Shown in pieces: positions 61,420 through 64,000 of a stretch of DNA of 64,000 nt; positions within the stretch are counted from its first letter, which is position 1; every line of letters begins with the position of its first letter. The notes beneath the pieces were generated by a model. The model was not told the DNA's origin. It made no database searches and saw only the letters and a list, made by a program, of their open reading frames with translations. The stretch is from JBNAVJ01 sp049700455. GTDB taxonomy: Bacteria; Bacteroidota; Ignavibacteria; Tepidaquicellales; Tepidaquicellaceae. The position numbers were made by a program, and so were the translations under genes. The DNA is taken from NCBI GenBank assembly GCA_049700455.1, contig JBNAVJ010000001.1, positions 682,001 through 746,000 of the forward strand. Direction: 5' to 3'.

Positions 61420-62269
61420 AGAATATAAAGCTTCACTTAAAGGCTATGATGTTGAAGAAATTTTAGACCTTCTTATCTACCGTCCTATTTCATTTATAAT
61501 TGTAAAACTAATCTACAAATTTAAAGTTACCCCAAATCAAATATCTTTGTTATCAATGTTTTTAGGAATAGCGGCAGGGGTGCTTTTTGCATTTGACTTT
61601 TATCTGTATGGAGCTATAACCCTATTTGTATCAAATGTTTTTGACTGTGTAGATGGACAACTTGCCAGATTAAAACACAATGGTACTAAAATAGGAAGAA
61701 TTATTGATGGAGCAATTGATTATGTTACTGGAGCATCTGTGTTTATGGGGGTGGGGATATCTTTAGCAGTGAATAGTGGAGATTATTTTATAACTTGGGT
61801 TATAGTGATTCTGGCAGCACTTTCAAGAATCTTTCAGAACTTCTTTTTTGATTATTATAGAAATGAATATCTCTCTTATGTATATAATAAAGTGGCAAAT
61901 CTTGAGGATGAGATACAAGAGTTTAGAGGCGAAAAAAAACGACTTGAATCTGAAAAAGGTAAGGTATTTGAAAAATTACTTATAGATATTTATATAAAAT
62001 ACTCTAAGCTCCAACGTAAATCAAATAACCATAAAGTGTTAACCATATCACCTGAGGAATATAAGAGGACTAACAGATTTATTCTTAGACTTTGGAGTTG
62101 GCTTGGATCAACTACGCATCTAACATTAATAATTATATTTGCTATAGTACAACATATAGAAATTTATTTAATCGCCACTATTGTTGTAGGTAACTTTTTT
62201 ATGCTGGTTTTTCTTGCTTATCAATCTTATTTGAGTGGAAGATATATAACTTTATCAAGGAGTAAATAA
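61406..62269 (+). CDS. CDP-alcohol phosphatidyltransferase family protein
   Basis: 287 residues, about six membrane helices. The complete catalytic motif is present: Asp80, Asp83-Gly84, Ala87-Arg88, Gly97, Asp101 and Asp105. It transfers a phospho-alcohol from a CDP-activated donor. A charged stretch of about 50 residues (near 168-215), coiled-coil-like and probably cytosolic, interrupts the helices. The next gene encodes a nucleotidyltransferase that could make the donor, as in inositol-phosphate pathways. The product is unknown. Confidence 0.88.
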   Translation: MEIIKEYKASLKGYDVEEILDLLIYRPISFIIVKLIYKFKVTPNQISLLSMFLGIAAGVLFAFDFYLYGAITLFVSNVFDCVDGQLARLKHNGTKIGRIIDGAIDYVTGASVFMGVGISLAVNSGDYFITWVIVILAALSRIFQNFFFDYYRNEYLSYVYNKVANLEDEIQEFRGEKKRLESEKGKVFEKLLIDIYIKYSKLQRKSNNHKVLTISPEEYKRTNRFILRLWSWLGSTTHLTLIIIFAIVQHIEIYLIATIVVGNFFMLVFLAYQSYLSGRYITLSRSK

Positions 62270-63016
62270 ATGCAGGCTGTAATTTTAGCGGCGGGGGTTT
62301 CCAGAAGACTTAGACCTTTAACTGATTACACACCTAAATGTCTCTTAGATATATCAGGTCGTAATTTGCTCCAGCGCACACTTGATAATCTTGCTGTCAA
62401 TGGAATTATAGATATACTTATAGTTACAGGGTATAGGGAAAGTATGATAAAAGAATATGTAAAAAGAAATATCAGGGACCTTAATGTTACCTTTATTACA
62501 AATCCTGATTATCAACATAATAACAATTCTTATTCTTTATGGTTATCCAGGGATTTTATAAGGGAGAATTTTATCCTTCTTGATAGCGATATACTTTTTG
62601 ATGAAAGAATTATAACAAAGTTAATACAATCCCAATACCAAAACTGCCTTGCAATTATTGCGAATGGGGAATTAGATGAAGAGCAAATGAAAGTTGTCGT
62701 AAATAAAAATTATAAAATTTTACAAATTGGTAAAGAAATTGAAATTGACAAAGCGTATGGAGAATCAATAGGGATAGAGAAATTTTCCATTGACTTTTCC
62801 AGAGCACTTTTTGAAATTCTTGATAGAAAGATTACAAAAGAAAATAATGTAAACGAGTTCTATGAAACGACTTTTCAAGAAATTTTGGAGAGAGATGACC
62901 CACGATATTCAATTTATGGTATAGATGTGTCAGAATATCAATGTATAGAAATTGATACTATTGAAGATTATGAAAGGGCAAATAAATTAACAATAAATAT
63001 AATACCAAGTGAATAA
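62270..63016 (+). CDS. LicC-like nucleotidyltransferase (putative CDP-alcohol-forming)
   Basis: 248 residues with the sugar-nucleotidyltransferase fold. N-terminal AVILAAGVSRRLRPLTDYTP and KCLLDI, the LicC-like NNNSYSLWLSRD, metal-binding LLDSDILFD and the terminal CIEIDTIEDYERA match phosphocholine or inositol-phosphate cytidylyltransferases better than hexose-1-P enzymes. It directly follows the CDP-alcohol transferase with no gap, pointing to activation of its substrate. The alcohol is not determined. Confidence 0.85.
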   Translation: MQAVILAAGVSRRLRPLTDYTPKCLLDISGRNLLQRTLDNLAVNGIIDILIVTGYRESMIKEYVKRNIRDLNVTFITNPDYQHNNNSYSLWLSRDFIRENFILLDSDILFDERIITKLIQSQYQNCLAIIANGELDEEQMKVVVNKNYKILQIGKEIEIDKAYGESIGIEKFSIDFSRALFEILDRKITKENNVNEFYETTFQEILERDDPRYSIYGIDVSEYQCIEIDTIEDYERANKLTINIIPSE

Positions 63017-63929
63017 CTTAAGAAGAACTGGTTTTGGAGGGTTTAGTTTTTTCCCCCCTGCTATTAAAACATTGCTTATACTTAACGTATTAGTGTATCT
63101 TTTTGTCAATCTCTTTATGAGCAATTTAAGATTGGGTAATGTAAATATAGGAACAACTTTTTTCCGGTGGTTTTCATTACAACCAATATTTTCTGATGTG
63201 AAATCTTTATACTCAGCTCCATTTCTGCCCTGGCAACTTTTTACTTATATGTTTTTACACGGAGATTTCACTCACATATTCTTTAATATGTTTGCACTAT
63301 GGATGTTTGGTGTTGAATTAGAGAATCTCTGGGGAACAAAACGCTTTTTGTTCTACTATTTTCTATGTGGTTTGGGTGCTGCAGTAGCAAATTTGTTTAT
63401 AGCACCACTCTTTAGTCCTGTAGGTCCTACCATTGGGGCTTCAGGGGCTGTCTATGGTATTCTGGTAGCTTTTGGTTATCTTTTCCCTAATAGATATATT
63501 TATATTTATTTTATGATTCCTCTAAAAGCTAAATATCTTGTCATATTATATATGCTCTTGGAACTGTTTGCTGTTACATCTCAATCAAGTACTGGAATTG
63601 CTCATATTGCACATTTAGGCGGTGCTATTGTAGGTTTTGTTTATTTAATATCAACTTCTAACAGACGCTTAAGAATATTTGATTCCTCCCCATTTACAAG
63701 AAATTTAGATAACAAAAATCCGACTTATACACCACATGATACCTCTGTAAATATTCACGATGCAAATTATACTGAAGTTGATACCTATGAAAATGATTAT
63801 GATCGTCACCTTAATGAACTGCGTAAGCGAGTTGACAGTATCCTTGATAAATTAGGTAAATATGGGTATGATAGCCTTACTGATGAGGAAAAAAGAATTC
63901 TTTTTGAGGAAAGTAAAAAACTGAAATGA
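63009..63929 (+). CDS. Rhomboid family intramembrane serine protease
   Basis: 306 residues, GTG start overlapping the previous gene by eight bases. Catalytic Ser145 in IGASGAVYG and His202 in HIAHLGG; the first loop has WQLFTYMFLHGDFTHIFFNM and the ENLWGTKRFL segment. Six helices, then a cytoplasmic tail of about 80 residues with LNELRKRVDSILDKLGKYGY, DSLTDEEKRIL, a domain common in Bacteroidota rhomboids. Overlaps ispG by four bases. Confidence 0.93.
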   Translation: MNNLRRTGFGGFSFFPPAIKTLLILNVLVYLFVNLFMSNLRLGNVNIGTTFFRWFSLQPIFSDVKSLYSAPFLPWQLFTYMFLHGDFTHIFFNMFALWMFGVELENLWGTKRFLFYYFLCGLGAAVANLFIAPLFSPVGPTIGASGAVYGILVAFGYLFPNRYIYIYFMIPLKAKYLVILYMLLELFAVTSQSSTGIAHIAHLGGAIVGFVYLISTSNRRLRIFDSSPFTRNLDNKNPTYTPHDTSVNIHDANYTEVDTYENDYDRHLNELRKRVDSILDKLGKYGYDSLTDEEKRILFEESKKLK

Positions 63930-64000
63930 GGATTATTAAGAAAAAATATTCCCGATTTCTAACAAGAGTTGTAAATATTGGAGATGTTCCGTTGGGGGGC
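63926..64000 (+). CDS. ispG: 4-hydroxy-3-methylbut-2-enyl diphosphate synthase, partial (5' end)
   Basis: Only the first 25 codons lie in the window. The segment TRVVNIGDVPLGG matches the N-terminal start of IspG (GcpE), an iron-sulfur enzyme of the MEP isoprenoid pathway. It overlaps the rhomboid stop by four bases (ATGA). The identification rests on this short stretch and needs the following sequence. Confidence 0.7.
   Translation, partial: MRIIKKKYSRFLTRVVNIGDVPLGG

Overview
The window is AT-rich, gene-dense bacterial chromosome with almost no long non-coding gaps. It looks like a Gram-negative member of the Bacteroidota/Chlorobiota group, most probably class Ignavibacteria. Three large secreted proteins end in type IX secretion (T9SS) sorting domains, each introduced by a QNYPNPFN-type linker. 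There are also a PorV/PorQ-like outer-membrane protein and a DUF4835 (PorD-like) protein, a Kdo-8-phosphate synthase for LPS, a bacillithiol deacetylase, a DivIVA-domain protein and ThyX instead of ThyA. No phage, insertion sequence, CRISPR array, rRNA or tRNA gene was seen. The placement is inferred from gene content; no 16S gene is present.

Layout: (1) 0-2.6 kb: rpmG, thyX, proline dehydrogenase and DUF2203. (2) 2.7-10.2 kb, plus strand: HIT protein, leuS, bshB1, a PolB-type 3'-5' exonuclease, ybaB, recR, a methyltransferase and two related lipoproteins. (3) 10.2-16.9 kb, minus strand: L,D-transpeptidase, two tandem purine nucleoside phosphorylase homologues (one degenerate), DivIVA, YggS and a T9SS-exported Asp-box protein. 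(4) 17-19.5 kb: cydAB with a clear terminator. (5) 19.6-31 kb: RodZ-like HTH protein, ligA, a small outer-membrane protein, trmH, kdsA, S9 peptidase, omega-amidase, an SLC1 transporter with an unusual insertion, a secreted protein made of six perfect 24-residue repeats, and a PEGA lipoprotein. (6) 31-38 kb, minus strand: adenine deaminase, a TauE/SafE-like membrane protein, a T9SS sialidase-like protein, an alpha/beta hydrolase and DUF4835. (7) 38.1-43.1 kb, plus strand: PorV/PorQ-like protein, PfkB kinase, RmlD-like reductase, serS and a secreted glycosidase-like protein. (8) 43-55 kb: an isolated nuoJ, a YgjP-like metalloprotease, a TPR protein, trxB, hutU, pepP/SDR/SMR on the minus strand, murB-mtaB, and a third T9SS cargo protein. 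(9) 55.5-64 kb: one long plus-strand run from sixA to a partial ispG.

Most genes are housekeeping and recognisable. Many neighbours overlap by 1-14 bases, which suggests translational coupling. The least explained content is the 24-residue repeat protein, the degenerate phosphorylase copy, the CDP-alcohol phosphotransferase/LicC-like nucleotidyltransferase pair of unknown product, and the insertion in the SLC1 transporter. I did not find a complete, clearly new multi-gene system; these are the best leads.
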